A stretch of 64,000 nucleotides of DNA. Origin: Azoarcus sp. (GTDB taxonomy: Bacteria > Pseudomonadota > Gammaproteobacteria > Burkholderiales > Rhodocyclaceae). The stretch spans positions 1 to 64,000 of the forward strand of contig JAIRMC010000143.1 of the NCBI GenBank assembly GCA_031258965.1, in the 5' to 3' direction. Each line of letters opens with the position of its first letter. Positions within the stretch are counted from its first letter, which is position 1. Below, piece by piece: positions 47,951 to 58,429 of this stretch. Under the pieces are notes generated by a model, which was not told the origin of the DNA, did not search any database, and saw nothing but the letters and a program-made list of their open reading frames with translations. A program made the position numbers and the translations under genes.

Positions 47951-48853
47951 ATGAATCGGCTTTTTCCTACCCCGCCACACCGCGCGGGTCTGCTCATGCT
48001 CGCGGCCCTGGCGTCCCTGAGCACCCTGCCCGGAACCGTCCGCGCGGACGCTGCCGCTATCCGTACAGATTTCAAGACACTGTACGCTGGCTCATGCCCA
48101 GAAGATCGCGCCAACGCCATGGAGCCGCTCTACACCTGCGCCAAGGCTGAACTGCTGTTCGTACAGATCCCGGGGATGCCTTGGCTCAGCCGCTTGATCG
48201 CCCAATCCGTCATCCTGCCGATGTTCTCCGAGGTATTGGGCAAAAAACGGCTGCCGCCCCTCGCCCCCGGCGAAGCCGCGGAAGCCCGTTATCTGGAACT
48301 GCTGAAAACCCTGATTCGCGGAAGTGGCGGTCCATCCGGCGAAGAACTGGCCATGATCGACTTTTCGGCATCGCTGACGGGCTGCGACGAAAACAACCGC
48401 TCGCGGGAATCGAACCGCCCCTGGCCCGAACACTTCGGCCCGCTATTGCAACTCTGCCTAACCCATACCCTGTCGCGCGAAGGCGAAGCCCACCCCCCTG
48501 CCCCATCGGGCGGCTTCATCGTCATCGACACTGGCAAACGCAAAATCCTGACATTCGGCGACCTCATCCTGCCTGGCCGGGAAAAGGCGCTCGAAACGCT
48601 CCAGCGCGACGCTTTTCGTATCTACCTGAAAGCGCAGGGTGACATGACGGATGCGGCCATCGAAGAACACCTCGCCACGCCTCCGTTCGCTTTCCATCTG
48701 GGCAAGAACTGGCGCATCGCCAGGGACGGACTAATTTTTGGCTATGCCATGTACGAAATCGGCCCGCGCCCATTCGGCACACCGGAAATCTTCATCCCCA
48801 GGCACGACCTGCAAGGCATCGTCCAACCCGGCATCCTAGCCCACGTCCCGTAA
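47951..48853 (+). CDS. Secreted DUF3298/RsiV-type domain protein
   Basis: A 300-residue protein with a signal peptide (GLLMLAALASLSTLPGTVRA). The C-terminal part resembles the DUF3298 (RsiV-like) fold: KILTFGDLILPGREKALETL, FHLGKNWRIARDGLIFGY and YEIGPRPFGTPEIFIP. In that family the domain is periplasmic and in RsiV binds lysozyme. ATG 47951 has GGAGA; ATG 47921, overlapping the mrcA stop, is an alternative. Location right behind PBP1A hints at a cell-wall link. Confidence 0.75.
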   Translation: MNRLFPTPPHRAGLLMLAALASLSTLPGTVRADAAAIRTDFKTLYAGSCPEDRANAMEPLYTCAKAELLFVQIPGMPWLSRLIAQSVILPMFSEVLGKKRLPPLAPGEAAEARYLELLKTLIRGSGGPSGEELAMIDFSASLTGCDENNRSRESNRPWPEHFGPLLQLCLTHTLSREGEAHPPAPSGGFIVIDTGKRKILTFGDLILPGREKALETLQRDAFRIYLKAQGDMTDAAIEEHLATPPFAFHLGKNWRIARDGLIFGYAMYEIGPRPFGTPEIFIPRHDLQGIVQPGILAHVP

Positions 48854-48889
48854 GCGCGCGGCTGGACGCCGGAACCCGCCCTGCCCCGC

Positions 48890-49387
48890 TCAGGCCGCCT
48901 CTGCCAGCAGCTTTTCCAGCAAAACGTGCAGGGCCTGGAAATCCGGCTCGCCCAGATACTTATGCACGATCCGCCCCCGGCGGTCGATGAGAAAAGTCGT
49001 CGGCGTCAGGCGCACACCGCCGAAAGCGCGCGCCACCGCATCCCCGGAATCGAGCGCGACCTTGAACGGTAGCGCGCTTCTGGCCACATAAGCGCGCACC
49101 TGCGCTTCGGGATCGTAACTCATTGCCATGGCAACGGTTTCCAGTCCGCGCGCGGCAAATTTGTCATGGGTTTCGACCAGCTTCGGCATTTCCGCGACGC
49201 AGGCGGCGCAGGACGTGGCCCAGAAGTTGATCAACACCACCTTGCCGCGCATCGCGGCAGTATCCAGGCGTTCGCCCTGCAAGGTCGTAAAACCAACTTC
49301 GGGCATCAACGGCCTGGCGCCATGGACAAAAAGACCGCCCACGGCGAGCGCGACGATGGCGAGCACGGCAAAAATACGGATCTTCAT
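48890..49387 (-). CDS. TlpA-like periplasmic thioredoxin
   Basis: A 165-residue protein with an N-terminal membrane anchor or signal (IFAVLAIVALAVGGLFVHG) and a TlpA/ResA-type thioredoxin domain. The active site is the unusual CAAC in WATSCAACVAEM; the cis-Pro loop is LTPTTFLIDRRG. It probably reduces a periplasmic client such as apocytochrome c, but no cytochrome genes are near. Convergent with the DUF3298 gene. Confidence 0.88.
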   Translation of the reverse strand: MKIRIFAVLAIVALAVGGLFVHGARPLMPEVGFTTLQGERLDTAAMRGKVVLINFWATSCAACVAEMPKLVETHDKFAARGLETVAMAMSYDPEAQVRAYVARSALPFKVALDSGDAVARAFGGVRLTPTTFLIDRRGRIVHKYLGEPDFQALHVLLEKLLAEAA

Positions 49388-49616
49388 CGAAAAAACGACG
49401 CTTGGCTAAAACAAGCATGGCGGCGAACTGCACTCATCAAAGACCCCTAATGCTTTTTCAAGAAAGAATAACGAAAGCCTTGGATCGCTGCTGGCGCAAC
49501 AGGGGAAAACCGCGCGGATTATCGCACAAGCGTTGCATGAAAAAGCCGGGAAGAACCAGGGCGCCCCTACCCAAAGGCAACGCAGCGGGACAGGCCGCTG
49601 GCAGATAAAGGCGCGC

Positions 49617-49646
49617 AAAAAACGACGGTCCCGGAGGGCCGCCGTT
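49617..49646 (-). terminator. Probable terminator downstream of the decayed gene
   Basis: Minus strand AACGGCGG, 10-nt loop, CCGTCGTT followed by further Ts: an 8-bp stem with one mismatch. Between 49388 and 49616 I see no gene or clear signal. Confidence 0.55.
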
Positions 49647-49746
49647 CCTCGAAATGATGCGGTCTCGGACCGCTCGAAAAACACCCCGGCGAAACGGCCT
49701 ATCGCGCCGGAAGATAAATTCAATGCGTAACCACAAGACGCGGCGC

Positions 49747-50075
49747 TCACGGGATCACCGCGTGAAACACTGGCCCCCATGGCCTCGGCTCGCCCTTGGC
49801 ATTCTTGAAGCGGGCGCTGAAATAGGCCGTCTTGCCGCTGTCGGTCTGCGCGAAGTCGAACGCCTCGCTCGGGCGGCGGGTAAAACGGGAGTGCGGCAAC
49901 TCGTCGCCCGTCACCGCCACCCTGAGCAGTTCCCGCTTCGGGCCGGTGGCCGCCTCAACGCTCGCGCCACCCGGAGCAGGAGGCCGTAGTCGCTGTGGTA
50001 CGGGCCGGTACCCGGTACGGAGTGCAGGTGCGGCTTGAGTTGGTGCGCGCCAGGGTAGCTGATGCCCGCACTAAC
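49747..50075 (-). pseudogene. Frameshifted C-terminal remnant of a hypothetical protein
   Basis: Two minus-strand frames join into one protein-like sequence. The upstream part reads YPGAHQLKPHLHS then GTGPYHSDYG. The downstream part reads ELPHSRFTRRPSEAFDF, ARFKNAKGEPRPWGP and ends VFHAVIP-stop at 49747. The frame changes near 49970-49978. The KNAKGEPRPWGPVFHAVIP ending is familiar to me from uncharacterised bacterial proteins with a beta-sandwich-like tail, but I cannot name the family. There is no start codon or intact N-terminus. Confidence 0.6.
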
Positions 50076-50079
50076 GGCG

Positions 50080-50120
50080 AAAAAAATCCCGCGCGGCTTG
50101 GAGGCGTGCGGGATTTTTTT
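50080..50120. terminator. Perfect 13-bp bidirectional hairpin with A/T tails
   Basis: AAAAAAATCCCGC pairs exactly with GCGGGATTTTTTT across a 15-nt loop, so it can terminate from either side. It lies at the 5' edge of the decayed gene. The 220 nt to the next hairpin (50121-50339) hold no gene I can support. Confidence 0.8.
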
Positions 50121-50339
50121 CGTAGACGACGACAGGCTGTGCGCCTGCCAAGCTTTCAGGCCAGCAAGACCTGAGCAGAAGCATGCCATGTTCTTCGTCC
50201 TCTGTTTGGGGCACTACGTGAAAAACCGTAACGTAGAATTTTCCGCAAGCCTATACATTCGCCCAGCCAGTGACAAGGGGGAGACCGTGGTTTTTTGTCT
50301 ATATATATTCCAATTAAGCGCCATAACGAAGGGCGCACC

Positions 50340-50377
50340 AATAAAAAAAGCCGGGAGGCATCCCGGCTTTTTTTATT
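50340..50377. terminator. Terminator of the alpha ribosomal operon (17-bp perfect stem)
   Basis: AATAAAAAAAGCCGGGA, loop GGCA, then the exact complement ending TTTTTTTATT, 10 nt after the rplQ stop. It is the expected end of the long ribosomal transcript and works on both strands. Confidence 0.9.
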
Positions 50378-50387
50378 GTTTTTTTCT

Positions 50388-50825
50388 TCACGCCGTCGCG
50401 GGAACCTCGGCTTCGGGTTCGGCTTCGGTTTTCGGCGCAGCGACGATACCGCTTCCTTCGCCTCCTTCCGGCCTGTCCAGCAATTCGACGAGCGCCAGCG
50501 GGGCGTTGTCGCCAACGCGGAAACCACATTTGAGGATGCGCAGATAGCCGCCGTTGCGGTTGGCGTAGCGTGGGCCGAGTTCGTCGAAAATCTTGACGAC
50601 GATGTCGCGGTCGCGCAGGCGGTTGAAGGCCAGGCGGCGATTGGAGAGATTCGGCTTCTTGCCCAGGGTGATCAGCGGCTCGACCACCCGGCGGAGTTCT
50701 TTCGCCTTGGGCAGGGTCGTGCGGATGACTTCGTGGCGCAGCAGGGAGTTGGCCATGTTGCGAAACATGGCCTGACGATGGCTGCTGGTGCGGTTCAGCT
50801 TGCGAAGGCCATTACGGTGACGCAT
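50388..50825 (-). CDS. rplQ: 50S ribosomal protein L17
   Basis: The 145-residue product starts [18 protein letters not shown] and has [22 protein letters not shown]. The conserved part ends about residue 120. The remaining Pro/Glu/Ala-rich tail ([14 protein letters not shown], then [10 protein letters not shown]) is longer than in E. coli L17. Last gene of the alpha operon. Confidence 0.97.
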   Translation of the reverse strand: MRHRNGLRKLNRTSSHRQAMFRNMANSLLRHEVIRTTLPKAKELRRVVEPLITLGKKPNLSNRRLAFNRLRDRDIVVKIFDELGPRYANRNGGYLRILKCGFRVGDNAPLALVELLDRPEGGEGSGIVAAPKTEAEPEAEVPATA

Positions 50826-50853
50826 TTCAGATCCTCTCTTGTCCGGGCGGCGA

Positions 50854-51840
50854 TCAACCGAGCTTGTCCAGCCCGGCAGGCGGCCAGTTTTCCAGTTTCA
50901 TTCCAAGCGTCAGCCCGCGCGATGCCAACACTTCCTTGATTTCGTTGAGCGACTTGCGCCCAAGGTTCGGCGTTTTCAGCAACTCGGTTTCAGTGCGCTG
51001 GATCAGGTCGCCGATGTAGTAGATGTTTTCGGCCTTCAGGCAGTTGGCCGAACGCACCGTCAGTTCGAGATCGTCGACCGGACGCAGCAGCACCGGGTCG
51101 ACGACGATGTCGCTCTTGATCGGCGCGTCGACGCGGGTATCCTGCAAGTCGGCGAACACCGCAAGCTGATCCATCAGCACCCTGGCGGCGTAGCGGATCG
51201 CTTCTTCAGGGTCGACGGCGCCGTTGGTTTCGATGTCGATCACCAGGCGGTCGAGGTCGGTACGTTGTTCCACCCGCGCGCTTTCCACCTGATAGCTGAC
51301 ACGACGCACCGGGCTGAATGAGGCATCGAGCACGATGTGCCCGATGGACTTGCTCTCGGCATTGACCGGACGGGTATTGCCCGGCACGTAACCACGGCCC
51401 TCTTCGACCCTGATCTGCATATCGAGCCTGCCACCCGGCGCAAGATGCGCGATGACGTGATCGGGGTTGATGATATCGACGCCGTGATCGGTTTCGATGT
51501 CGGCGGCCGTCACCGGGCCTTCCCCGCTCTTGGCCAGGCGCAAGGTGACTTCGCCACGGCTGTGGAGCTTGAACACGACGCCCTTGAGGTTGAGCAGCAG
51601 ATCAACGATGTCCTCGCGCATGCCATCCAGCGTCGAGTATTCGTGCAATACGCCTTCGATAGTGACTTCGGTGGCGGCATGTCCCGGCAGCGAAGACAAA
51701 AGAATGCGACGCAGCGCATTGCCAAGGGTATGTCCGAAACCCCGCTCGAACGGCTCCATCGTCACCCGCGCCTGGGCGCGCGAAACGCTTTGAACATCAA
51801 TGATGCGCGGTTTCAACAATTCATTGCTTTGCATCGACAT
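50854..51840 (-). CDS. rpoA: RNA polymerase subunit alpha
   Basis: 328 residues: N-terminal assembly domain ([22 protein letters not shown]) and the C-terminal domain, which contacts UP elements and activators ([38 protein letters not shown]). Standard length. It lies between rpsD and rplQ as usual. Confidence 0.98.
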   Translation of the reverse strand: MSMQSNELLKPRIIDVQSVSRAQARVTMEPFERGFGHTLGNALRRILLSSLPGHAATEVTIEGVLHEYSTLDGMREDIVDLLLNLKGVVFKLHSRGEVTLRLAKSGEGPVTAADIETDHGVDIINPDHVIAHLAPGGRLDMQIRVEEGRGYVPGNTRPVNAESKSIGHIVLDASFSPVRRVSYQVESARVEQRTDLDRLVIDIETNGAVDPEEAIRYAARVLMDQLAVFADLQDTRVDAPIKSDIVVDPVLLRPVDDLELTVRSANCLKAENIYYIGDLIQRTETELLKTPNLGRKSLNEIKEVLASRGLTLGMKLENWPPAGLDKLG

Positions 51841-51870
51841 TTCCCCGAAACCAGTAACTCGCCCCCCGCA

Positions 51871-52500
51871 TCAGCGGGAGTACAGTTCCACGACCAGACT
51901 TTCATTGATCGTGGGCGGCAGTTCGTCGCGCGCCGGATAGGCCTTGAAAGTGCCCTTGCCCGCCTTGGCATCGACTTCGATCCAGGCCGGAAGGCCGCGC
52001 GACTCGTTCGCTTCGAGCGCGGCTTTCACCCGCAGGGTACCGCGAACGTGTTCGACGAGTTCGATGACGTCGCCCGGACGCACAAGATAGGATGGGATGT
52101 TCACGCGCTTGCCATTGACCAGCACGCCATTGTGGCGGACAACCTGGCGCGCTTCGGCGCGCGAGCCGCCAAAGCCCATGCGGTAGGCGACGGAATCCAA
52201 CCGCCCTTCAAGCAGTTGCAGCAGGTTTTCGCCGGTCTGGCCGCGCCGACGGGCGGCTTCGGCATACACGCGGCGGAACTGGCGCTCAAGCACGCCGTAA
52301 AGACGGCGGATTTTCTGCTTTTCGCGCAGTTGCTCGCCGTAGCCGGACAAACGCTGGCCGGAACGCTGGCCGTGCTGGCCGGGCGCGTAGGTGCGATGTT
52401 CAATCGCGCATTTGCCGGTGAAACATCTTTCCGCCTTCAGGAATAGCTTTTCGCCTTCACGGCGGCACTGGCGGCATTTGGGATCGAGATTGCGAGCCAC
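51871..52500 (-). CDS. rpsD: 30S ribosomal protein S4
   Basis: 209 residues from a GTG at 52500 preceded by AAGGAG. It begins with [20 protein letters not shown]; the S4 RNA-binding domain ([20 protein letters not shown]) follows. In E. coli S4 represses the alpha operon; the cysteine pattern here is the C-plus form. In-frame codons upstream to 52608 belong to the rpsK shadow. Confidence 0.97.
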   Translation of the reverse strand: MARNLDPKCRQCRREGEKLFLKAERCFTGKCAIEHRTYAPGQHGQRSGQRLSGYGEQLREKQKIRRLYGVLERQFRRVYAEAARRRGQTGENLLQLLEGRLDSVAYRMGFGGSRAEARQVVRHNGVLVNGKRVNIPSYLVRPGDVIELVEHVRGTLRVKAALEANESRGLPAWIEVDAKAGKGTFKAYPARDELPPTINESLVVELYSR

Positions 52501-52519
52501 GTTAACTCCTTGCTCCTTG

Positions 52520-52909
52520 TCAGATGCGCCGCTTCTTCGGCGGACGGCAGCCGTTGTGCGGAATGGGCGTGATGTCGGTGATGCTGGCGATGCGTATCCC
52601 GAGCGCATTGAGCGCCCGGATTGCGGATTCGCGGCCCGGCCCCGGCCCTTTCACGCGCACTTCGAGATTCTTGATGCCGCATTCCTGCGCCACCTTGCCC
52701 GCCGCTTCCGCCGCGACCTGGGCCGCGAAGGGGGTGCTTTTGCGCGAACCTTTGAAACCGGCGCCGCCGGAAGTCGCCCACGACAGCGCGTTACCCTGGC
52801 GGTCGGTGATGGTGATGATGGTGTTGTTGAAGCTAGCATGAACGTGCGCGATGCCCTCGGCGACGTTCTTCTTGATCTTCTTGCGAACCCTGGTTGCAGT
52901 CTTGGCCAT
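52520..52909 (-). CDS. rpsK: 30S ribosomal protein S11
   Basis: 129 residues with the family blocks [17 protein letters not shown] and [13 protein letters not shown] and the end [13 protein letters not shown]. Small-subunit platform protein. ATG 52909 follows an SD-like AGGGAGC. Confidence 0.98.
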   Translation of the reverse strand: MAKTATRVRKKIKKNVAEGIAHVHASFNNTIITITDRQGNALSWATSGGAGFKGSRKSTPFAAQVAAEAAGKVAQECGIKNLEVRVKGPGPGRESAIRALNALGIRIASITDITPIPHNGCRPPKKRRI

Positions 52910-52921
52910 TATTGCTCCCTG

Positions 52922-53284
52922 TTACTTCCTGCCTGCAACGGCCTTGCTCGGGCCTTTGCGGGTACGGGCATTGGTGCGGGTGCGCTGCCCGCGAACCGGC
53001 AGGCCGCGACGATGGCGGACGCCCCGATAACATCCCAGATCCATCAAGCGTTTGATGCTCATGGTCACTTCACGGCGCAGGTCGCCCTCGACCACGAAAC
53101 GGCCTACCTCTTCGCGCAGGCGCTCCATGTCGGACTCGGTGAGATCCTTGATCTTGGCTGAGCGCGCAACCCCCGCGGCGTCGCAGATTTTCTGGGCGCG
53201 CGGACGACCGATTCCGTAGATGGCGGTCAGCGCGATCTCGGTGTGCTTGTGGTTGGGAATGTTCACCCCGGCAATACGGGCCAT
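52922..53284 (-). CDS. rpsM: 30S ribosomal protein S13
   Basis: 120 residues starting [17 protein letters not shown], with [19 protein letters not shown] near the end. Head protein contacting 23S rRNA and tRNA. It follows rpmJ by 54 nt, where an alpha-operon promoter could lie, though I do not see one clearly. Confidence 0.98.
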   Translation of the reverse strand: MARIAGVNIPNHKHTEIALTAIYGIGRPRAQKICDAAGVARSAKIKDLTESDMERLREEVGRFVVEGDLRREVTMSIKRLMDLGCYRGVRHRRGLPVRGQRTRTNARTRKGPSKAVAGRK

Positions 53285-53338
53285 TCGTTGTACCTCGAAT
53301 GCGAAACGTTAGATTGTAATACTGTCAGCGTACTGGAA

Positions 53339-53452
53339 TCAACCCTGACGCTGTTTGTGGCGCGGGTCGCTGCAAATGACCCTGACCACGCCCTTGCGGC
53401 GGATGATCTTGCAATGGCGGCACAGCCGCTTGACGGAAGCCTGCACTCTCAT
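53339..53452 (-). CDS. rpmJ: 50S ribosomal protein L36
   Basis: A 37-codon gene found by translating the gap between infA and rps[16 protein letters not shown], then [22 protein letters not shown] in two stretches. It has the zinc-binding CxxC, C and H pattern of the C-plus form. The ATG at 53452 follows GAGCAAATC. Position between infA and rpsM supports it. Confidence 0.95.
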   Translation of the reverse strand: MRVQASVKRLCRHCKIIRRKGVVRVICSDPRHKQRQG

Positions 53453-53482
53453 GATTTGCTCCTCTGTTCCCGAGTTTCCGTG

Positions 53483-53701
53483 CTATTTGGTCCGGAATAC
53501 GATCCGGCCCTTCGTGAGGTCGTAAGGCGTGAGCTGGACAGTCACCCTGTCGCCGGGCAGGATGCGGATGTAATGCATGCGCATCTTGCCCGAAATGTGC
53601 CCGAGCACCATATGGCCGTTTTCGAGTTTGACCCTGAAGGTTGCGTTGGGGAGATTTTCTGTCACTTCTCCCTGCATCTCGATTACGTCTTCCTTCGCCA
53701 T
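53483..53701 (-). CDS. infA: Translation initiation factor IF-1
   Basis: 72 residues of the S1-type OB fold: [38 protein letters not shown] and [12 protein letters not shown]. Placement of infA between secY and rpmJ is the usual arrangement in betaproteobacteria. It starts 2 nt after the secY stop; the frame runs further upstream only as a shadow of secY. Confidence 0.97.
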   Translation of the reverse strand: MAKEDVIEMQGEVTENLPNATFRVKLENGHMVLGHISGKMRMHYIRILPGDRVTVQLTPYDLTKGRIVFRTK

Positions 53702-53703
53702 CG

Positions 53704-55053
53704 TTACCTGACCGGGAGACCCGCTCCCTTGAAATTCGCCTTTTTCAACAGGCTTTCGTACTGGTGCGAAAACACGTAGTTCTGCACCTGATCCTTGAAA
53801 TCGAGCGCCACGACGACGACGATGAGAAGCGATGTGCCGCCAAAGTAGAACGAGACGGCCCATTTCATCCGCAGGAATTCGGGCAGCAGGCACACCAGGG
53901 TGATGTAGGCGGCGCCGACCAGCGTCAGGCGCATCAGAACCTTGTCGATGTAGCGCGCCGTCTGTTCGCCCGGGCGGAAGCCCGGCACGAAGGCGCCGCT
54001 TTTCTTCAAATTGTCCGCCGTGTCACGCGGGTTGAAGACGAGGGCCGTGTAGAAGAAGCAAAAGAAGATGATCGCCACGGCGTAGAGGATGGTGTAGATC
54101 GGCTGGCCCGGCGAGAGCGCCGCCGCGATATCCCCCAGCCAGGACATGCTTTCCGAGGTCCCGAACCACTGCGCCGCCGTCGCGGGGAACAAGATGATGC
54201 TGGAGGCGAAAATCGGCGGGATGACCCCCGACATGTTGAGCTTGAGCGGCAGATGCGAACTTTGCCCGCCATAGATGCGGTTGCCGACCTGCCGCTTGGC
54301 GTAGTTTACGAGAATCTTGCGTTGCGCGCGCTCGACGAAGACGACGAAGGCTGTCACCAGCACGACCAAGGCAAAGAGGAATAGGGCGACGAACTCGTGC
54401 CCATTGCGCACGATCTGCGAAACGTCGCCGATGGCCCCTGGCAGACCGGCCACGATACCCGCGAAGATGATGATTGAAATGCCGTTGCCGACGCCGCGCT
54501 CGGTGATCTGCTCGCCGAGCCACATCAGGAACAGAGTGCCCGTCACCAGGGTTGAAACGGTGACGACGCGAAAGACCAAGCCCGGATCGTAGACCAGGCC
54601 CTGACCGCCGTCGACTTGCCCTTCCATGCCGATGGCGACGCCCAAAGCTTGGGCAAAGGCTAGCACGACGGTGCCATAGCGCGTGTATTGGGTGATCTTG
54701 CGCCGCCCCGCCTCGCCTTCTTTCTTGATGGCTTCGAGCTGCGGCACCGCCACGGCCAGCAATTGCATGATGATCGAGGCCGAGATGTACGGCATGATCC
54801 CGAGCGTGAAGATCGACAGACGCGAAAGCGCGCCGCCCGAAAACAGGTTGAACATGCCGAGGAGACCGCTGTCGCTCCGCTCGAAGATCACTTTCAGGAC
54901 ATCCTGATTGATCCCCGGTATCGGCAGGTGCGCGCCAAACCGATAGACGATGAGCGCCCCGATCAAAAACAGCAGACGCCGTTTCAGATCGCCGAACTTT
55001 CCAGCGCTCCCCACCGATGGGGAAGCGGCCTTGGCGGCAGCAGACTTGGCCAC
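53704..55053 (-). CDS. secY: Protein translocase subunit SecY
   Basis: The 449-residue channel subunit with ten transmembrane helices. Signature segments are [34 protein letters not shown] in the plug/TM2 region, [14 protein letters not shown]-type TM5 (as [17 protein letters not shown]) and [19 protein letters not shown]. The longer cytoplasmic N-terminus ([14 protein letters not shown]) is slightly extended. Located between rplO and infA. Confidence 0.97.
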   Translation of the reverse strand: MAKSAAAKAASPSVGSAGKFGDLKRRLLFLIGALIVYRFGAHLPIPGINQDVLKVIFERSDSGLLGMFNLFSGGALSRLSIFTLGIMPYISASIIMQLLAVAVPQLEAIKKEGEAGRRKITQYTRYGTVVLAFAQALGVAIGMEGQVDGGQGLVYDPGLVFRVVTVSTLVTGTLFLMWLGEQITERGVGNGISIIIFAGIVAGLPGAIGDVSQIVRNGHEFVALFLFALVVLVTAFVVFVERAQRKILVNYAKRQVGNRIYGGQSSHLPLKLNMSGVIPPIFASSIILFPATAAQWFGTSESMSWLGDIAAALSPGQPIYTILYAVAIIFFCFFYTALVFNPRDTADNLKKSGAFVPGFRPGEQTARYIDKVLMRLTLVGAAYITLVCLLPEFLRMKWAVSFYFGGTSLLIVVVVALDFKDQVQNYVFSHQYESLLKKANFKGAGLPVR

Positions 55054-55071
55054 GTTCTTGTCCTTGCCGCC

Positions 55072-55524
55072 CTACTCGGTGGTCACGGCATCGGTCACGA
55101 CCGAGCCGCCCGCCGCTTCAATGGCCGCGCGTGCGCCCTTGGTGACGCCGACGCCGCGCAGGACGACCTTCTTGGCGATCTCGCCCGAGAGGATGACCTT
55201 GGCCGAAAGCGTATTGGCCGGTACCACGCCCGCCTGCACCAAGGTGAGGAGATCGATTTCCTCCACCGGCAGGGCGGCAAGCTCGGACAGGCGCACTTCG
55301 GCATTGCGGTCGCGGGTCAGCGACACGAAGCCGCGCTTGGGCAGCCGCCGCTGCAAGGGCATCTGCCCGCCCTCGAAACCGACCTTGTGGAAACCGCCCG
55401 CGCGCGACTTCTGGCCCTTGTGGCCGCGGCCGCAGGTCTTGCCCAGACCGCTGCCGATGCCCCGGCCCACGCGCCTGGCGGCGAACTTCGAGCCTGCGCC
55501 CGGTTTGATAGTATTCAGGCGCAT
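55072..55524 (-). CDS. rplO: 50S ribosomal protein L15
   Basis: 150 residues: [13 protein letters not shown], the glycine-rich [21 protein letters not shown] and [17 protein letters not shown]. The C-terminal half folds as the L18e-like domain. Two nucleotides separate it from rpmD. Confidence 0.97.
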   Translation of the reverse strand: MRLNTIKPGAGSKFAARRVGRGIGSGLGKTCGRGHKGQKSRAGGFHKVGFEGGQMPLQRRLPKRGFVSLTRDRNAEVRLSELAALPVEEIDLLTLVQAGVVPANTLSAKVILSGEIAKKVVLRGVGVTKGARAAIEAAGGSVVTDAVTTE

Positions 55525-55526
55525 CT

Positions 55527-55709
55527 TCAGCCCTCCGCCTTGACCAGATAGGACACTTTGTTAATCATGCCGCGCACCTGTGGCGTATCGGCCAGCTCGA
55601 CGCTGTGATTGATACGGCGCAGCCCCAGGCCGCGCACCGTGGCGCGGTGGGATTGTTTGGTTCCGATCACGCTCTTGAGCAGCGTGACCTTGATCTTGTT
55701 GTCAGACAT
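55527..55709 (-). CDS. rpmD: 50S ribosomal protein L30
   Basis: 60 residues: [19 protein letters not shown], then [19 protein letters not shown] short single-domain large-subunit protein between rpsE and rplO, with tight spacing on both sides. Confidence 0.96.
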   Translation of the reverse strand: MSDNKIKVTLLKSVIGTKQSHRATVRGLGLRRINHSVELADTPQVRGMINKVSYLVKAEG

Positions 55710-55712
55710 CGC

Positions 55713-56237
55713 TTACCCCAGGATTTCTTCGACACTCTTGCCGCGCTTGGCTGCGATCTCCGCTGGCGTATTCACCGCCAGCAGGCCATTGAGCGTGGCG
55801 CGCACGACGTTGTACGGATTGGTGGAACCGATGCACTTGCAGATGATGTCGGCCACGCCCATGACCTCGAAAACCGCGCGCATCGGGCCGCCGGCGATGA
55901 TGCCGGTACCGGCGGGAGCCGGCTGCATCAGCACCGAGGCTGCGCCGTGCTTGCCGATCACGGTATGGTGCAGGGTGCCATTCTTGAGCGACACCTTTTT
56001 CATCTTGCGCCGAGCTTCGTCCATCGCCTTCTGCACCGCCACCGGCACTTCGCGGGATTTGCCCTTGCCCATCCCGATGCCGCCGTCGCCGTCGCCGACC
56101 ACGGTGAGCGCCGCGAAACCGAGAATCCGGCCTCCCTTGACAACCTTGGTCACGCGATTGATGGAGACCATCTTTTCGCGCAGACCGTCGTCGCGTTCCT
56201 CGGAGGCTTGCTTGCGTTGGTTTTGTTGCTTGGCCAT
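55713..56237 (-). CDS. rpsE: 30S ribosomal protein S5
   Basis: 174 residues from ATG 56237 (upstream GTGAGG). The double-stranded RNA-binding-type domain has [17 protein letters not shown] and [19 protein letters not shown]; the second domain starts at [16 protein letters not shown]. Mutations here affect decoding accuracy; the sequence looks wild type. Confidence 0.97.
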   Translation of the reverse strand: MAKQQNQRKQASEERDDGLREKMVSINRVTKVVKGGRILGFAALTVVGDGDGGIGMGKGKSREVPVAVQKAMDEARRKMKKVSLKNGTLHHTVIGKHGAASVLMQPAPAGTGIIAGGPMRAVFEVMGVADIICKCIGSTNPYNVVRATLNGLLAVNTPAEIAAKRGKSVEEILG

Positions 56238-56249
56238 TGGAAACCTCAC

Positions 56250-56603
56250 TTAGAACTTCAGACCGCCCTCACGGGCGGCTTCGGCCAGTGTCTTGACGCG
56301 GCCATGGTAAAGGAAACCGGCGCGATCAAACGCCACCGTCTCGATGCCAGCGGCCTTTGCGCGCTCGGCGATCAGCTTGCCGACCGCCGCCGCAGCCGCC
56401 TTGTTGCCGCCATTGGACACCTGGGTGCGGACGGCGGGTTCCACGGTGGAAGCCGCCGCCAGCACCTTGGCGCCGCAGCCCGAAATGATCTGCGCGTAAA
56501 TATGGCTGTTGGACCGGAACACGGCAAGACGCACCGCTTTCAACTCCGCGAGCCTGGCGCGGGTTTTGCGCGCACGGCGAAGACGAGATTCTTTCTTGTT
56601 CAT
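56250..56603 (-). CDS. rplR: 50S ribosomal protein L18
   Basis: 117 residues starting [17 protein letters not shown] and ending [19 protein letters not shown]. It binds 5S rRNA. ATG 56603 is preferred over an in-frame TTG two codons earlier. Confidence 0.97.
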   Translation of the reverse strand: MNKKESRLRRARKTRARLAELKAVRLAVFRSNSHIYAQIISGCGAKVLAAASTVEPAVRTQVSNGGNKAAAAAVGKLIAERAKAAGIETVAFDRAGFLYHGRVKTLAEAAREGGLKF

Positions 56604-56614
56604 GGACAAACGCC

Positions 56615-57148
56615 TTACTTCTTCTTGGTTTCCTTGATCGCAACCACTTCGTCCGCGTAGCGGACGCCCTTGCCCTTGTAAGGCTCGGGAGCGCGGAAGG
56701 CCCGCACTTCGGCTGCGACCTGACCGACCTGCTGCTTGTCGATCCCCTTGAGTACGATTTCGGTCTGCGTCGGCGTTTCCGCTTTCACGCCCGCCGGCAA
56801 CTGATATACGACCGGATGCGAAAAGCCGAGGCTGAGATTGAGCTTGCCGTCCTGCACCTGGGCGCGATAGCCAACGCCGACAAGGCTCAGCTTTTTCTCG
56901 AAGCCCTTGCTCACCCCGATGACCATATTGTTGACCAGGGCGCGCGTGGTGCCGGAAAGCGCATTGGCATTAGCCGCGCCTTCGCGCGCCTTGAACACCA
57001 ACGCATCGCCCTCGCGCTCGACCGTCACCGCCGGATTGACCACATGGCTCACCGCGCCGAGCGGCCCCTTGACCGACAGATCACCCCCGGAGATTTGTAC
57101 TTCGACGCCGCCAGGAATGACGACAGGATTCTTTGCTACACGAGACAT
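56615..57148 (-). CDS. rplF: 50S ribosomal protein L6
   Basis: 177 residues: [36 protein letters not shown] and the C-terminal [15 protein letters not shown] block. Two tandem L6 folds near the sarcin-ricin loop. SD-containing spacer to rpsH of 10 nt. Confidence 0.97.
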   Translation of the reverse strand: MSRVAKNPVVIPGGVEVQISGGDLSVKGPLGAVSHVVNPAVTVEREGDALVFKAREGAANANALSGTTRALVNNMVIGVSKGFEKKLSLVGVGYRAQVQDGKLNLSLGFSHPVVYQLPAGVKAETPTQTEIVLKGIDKQQVGQVAAEVRAFRAPEPYKGKGVRYADEVVAIKETKKK

Positions 57149-57158
57149 GGAATCCTCC

Positions 57159-57554
57159 TCAGGCCACCAGGCAGATGACTTCGCCGCCGACGCGGCTGGC
57201 GCGCGCGGCCCGGTCGGTCATCACGCCTCTTGGGGTCGACACGATGGCCACGCCCAGGCCGTTCATGACCTTCGGCAGATCGTCGCTCCCCTTGTAGATA
57301 CGCAAACCGGGGCGGCTGACGCGCTCGATGCGCTCGATCACCGGACGGCCCGCATAATATTTGAGGGCGACATCCAGATCGGCCTTCCCCGCGACTTCGC
57401 GGACAGCGTAATCGTCGATATAGCCTTCGTCCTTCAACACTTTGGCAATCGCCACCTTCAACTTCGACGAAGGCATACGCACGCTCGCTTTCTGCGCCCG
57501 CTGGCCGTTGCGGATGCGCGTCAGCATGTCGGCGATGGGATCGGACATACTCAT
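57159..57554 (-). CDS. rpsH: 30S ribosomal protein S8
   Basis: 131 residues: [20 protein letters not shown] and [20 protein letters not shown]. In E. coli S8 is the autogenous repressor of this operon, binding near rplE; whether the same site exists here was not determined. Confidence 0.97.
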   Translation of the reverse strand: MSMSDPIADMLTRIRNGQRAQKASVRMPSSKLKVAIAKVLKDEGYIDDYAVREVAGKADLDVALKYYAGRPVIERIERVSRPGLRIYKGSDDLPKVMNGLGVAIVSTPRGVMTDRAARASRVGGEVICLVA

Positions 57555-57567
57555 CTCATCATTCTCC

Positions 57568-57873
57568 TTACCAGCTCGCCTTGGTCATGCCCGGCACTTC
57601 ACCGCGGAACGCAATCTCGCGCAGCTTGTTGCGGCACAGTCCAAACTTGCGGAACACCCCGCGCGGACGCCCGGTCAGGCTGCAACGGTTGCGCGAACGG
57701 ACGGGACTCGCATTGCGCGGCAGTTGTTGCAGCGTCAGGCGCGCGAGCATCCGTTCTTCTTCGGAAAGCTTCGTATTCTTGATCTGTGCAATCAGCGCGG
57801 CGCGCTTGGCGGCGAACTTCGCCACAGCCTTGCGGCGCTTGTCCTCACGGTTGATCAGAGCCAGTTTCGCCAT
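57568..57873 (-). CDS. rpsN: 30S ribosomal protein S14
   Basis: 101 residues: [14 protein letters not shown], then [20 protein letters not shown]. It is the long, zinc-free form (only the second half of the zinc motif region is kept), as usual in proteobacteria. Confidence 0.97.
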   Translation of the reverse strand: MAKLALINREDKRRKAVAKFAAKRAALIAQIKNTKLSEEERMLARLTLQQLPRNASPVRSRNRCSLTGRPRGVFRKFGLCRNKLREIAFRGEVPGMTKASW

Positions 57874-57880
57874 ATCACCC

Positions 57881-58420
57881 TCAATTCTTGAATGGGAATT
57901 TGAACGCGCCCAGAAGCGCCCTCGCTTCCTGATCGGTCTTGGCCGTCGTCGTGATGCTGATGTTCATCCCGCGCAGCACGTCGATCTTGTCGTATTCCAC
58001 TTCGGGGAAAATGATCTGTTCCTTCACCCCGAGGTTGTAATTGCCACGCCCGTCGAACCCCCTGGACGCGACGCCGCGAAAGTCCCGCACGCGCGGCAAC
58101 GCCACCGTCACCAGGCGGTCGAGGAATTCGTACATCCTCGGGCCGCGCAAAGTCACCATGCAGCCGATCGGATAACCGTCACGAATCTTGAATCCCGCAA
58201 TCGATTTCTTCGCCTTGGTGATCACCGGCTTCTGCCCGGCGATCTTGGTCATGTCGCCAACCGCGAATTCGAGCACTTTCTTGTCGCCGACCGCCTCGCC
58301 CACACCCATGTTCAGGGTGATCTTGGTGATGCGCGGCACTTCCATGACGGATTTGTAACCGAACTGTTTGAACAGGCCGGGCACCACACTGTCCTTGTAA
58401 AACTCTTGCAAGCGAGCCAT
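57881..58420 (-). CDS. rplE: 50S ribosomal protein L5
   Basis: 179 residues from ATG 58420 with GGAG upstream: [38 protein letters not shown] and [20 protein letters not shown]. Binds 5S rRNA and the P-site tRNA. Confidence 0.97.
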   Translation of the reverse strand: MARLQEFYKDSVVPGLFKQFGYKSVMEVPRITKITLNMGVGEAVGDKKVLEFAVGDMTKIAGQKPVITKAKKSIAGFKIRDGYPIGCMVTLRGPRMYEFLDRLVTVALPRVRDFRGVASRGFDGRGNYNLGVKEQIIFPEVEYDKIDVLRGMNISITTTAKTDQEARALLGAFKFPFKN

Positions 58421-58429
58421 CGTCACTCC

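Noticed and set aside
49388-49746. Short frames downstream of tlpA
   Set aside because: No start context or family features, and a terminator-like hairpin lies inside.
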